A stretch of DNA of 23,069 nucleotides from a virus. Below the pieces are notes generated by a model. That model searched no databases and was not told where the DNA came from. It saw only the letters and a program-made list of their open reading frames with translations. Positions 22,968 through 23,069 of this stretch are shown here, piece by piece. Location: the IMG/VR virus record IMGVR_UViG_3300037119_004034, positions 1 to 23,069 of that record; one strand, written 5' to 3'. Each line of letters starts with the position of its first letter. The first letter of the stretch is position 1. A program made the position numbers and the translations under genes.

Positions 22968-23069
22968 CGCAACATCGTAAGGGCTCTAAACGGACGACGC
23001 GCCGTTTTCACGTGAAAACGCTCCGTCTCGCTTTTTCCTGAGAAGCGCGCGCTGGAAAAGTTGCGTTCC
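22968..23069 (-). other. Leader region upstream of the packaging genes
   Basis: About 100 bases without a gene. It contains the 18-bp palindrome described separately and a GCGCGCGC tract near 23045-23052. A weak -10-like TACGAT lies just before the small terminase start, without a good -35. The promoter or a packaging recognition site (cos/pac) may lie here or further right. Confidence 0.4.
23003..23020. promoter_or_regulatory. 18-bp perfect palindrome resembling a parS site
   Basis: CGTTTTCACGTGAAAACG reads the same on both strands. Its central TTTCACGTGAAA is identical to the core of the parS sites bound by bacterial ParB; the next two bases on each side differ from the consensus TGTTTCACGTGAAACA. 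It lies 35 bases before the small terminase start. It could be a ParB-bound site, an operator or part of a packaging signal. No parA or parB gene is in the window. Confidence 0.55.

Overview
The window is a single, densely packed block of structural and DNA-packaging genes from a tailed double-stranded DNA phage or prophage. It is GC-rich. Every gene I accept lies on the minus strand, so transcription runs from the right edge to the left. The long non-contractile-type tape measure, the capsid protease with a GHLAPWG motif, the Cys-rich head-tail connector and the heavy use of GTG and TTG starts point to a siphovirus of a high-GC host. An actinobacterium is most likely, but that is inference.

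In transcription order: at 23.0-20.1 kb are a probable small terminase, a C5-cytosine DNA methyltransferase and the large terminase. At 20.1-17.1 kb is a five-gene cassette of three GT-A-type glycosyltransferases and two class I methyltransferases, one of the CmcI/rhamnosyl O-methyltransferase type. At 17.1-15.8 kb are a YegP-like small protein, a cell-wall hydrolase with a Cys/His active site and a DUF1360-like membrane protein. At 15.7-13.2 kb are portal and capsid maturation protease. At 13.2-11.9 kb are small head-region proteins, a one-helix microprotein and a lone glycosyltransferase-like gene. At 11.8-8.4 kb are the major capsid protein, with an acidic N-terminal scaffold-like arm, and two structural proteins. 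At 8.4-4.5 kb are a 993-residue collagen-like glycine-rich fibre, a SAM methyltransferase one base behind it and a small protein. At 4.5-0 kb are the connector, neck and tail-completion proteins, two tail assembly chaperone frames probably joined by -1 frameshifting, and the tape measure, which runs off the left edge.

The most interesting idea is a virion-decoration system. The phage carries four glycosyltransferase-like genes and three small-molecule-type methyltransferases inside its morphogenesis operon, together with a collagen-like protein whose Gly-Ala-Thr triplets offer scores of threonines. In bacterial collagen-like proteins such as BclA, threonines in the triplets carry O-linked glycans containing rhamnose and O-methyl-rhamnose. 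I infer that these enzymes may build and methylate a glycan on the fibre or capsid; the sequence does not prove it.

Other items are an 18-bp perfect palindrome resembling ParB parS sites just upstream of the packaging genes, a strong hairpin enclosing the start codon of the collagen-like gene, and a small hairpin directly before the ribosome-binding site of the capsid gene. I saw no tRNA, rRNA, CRISPR array, insertion sequence, integrase or attachment site.
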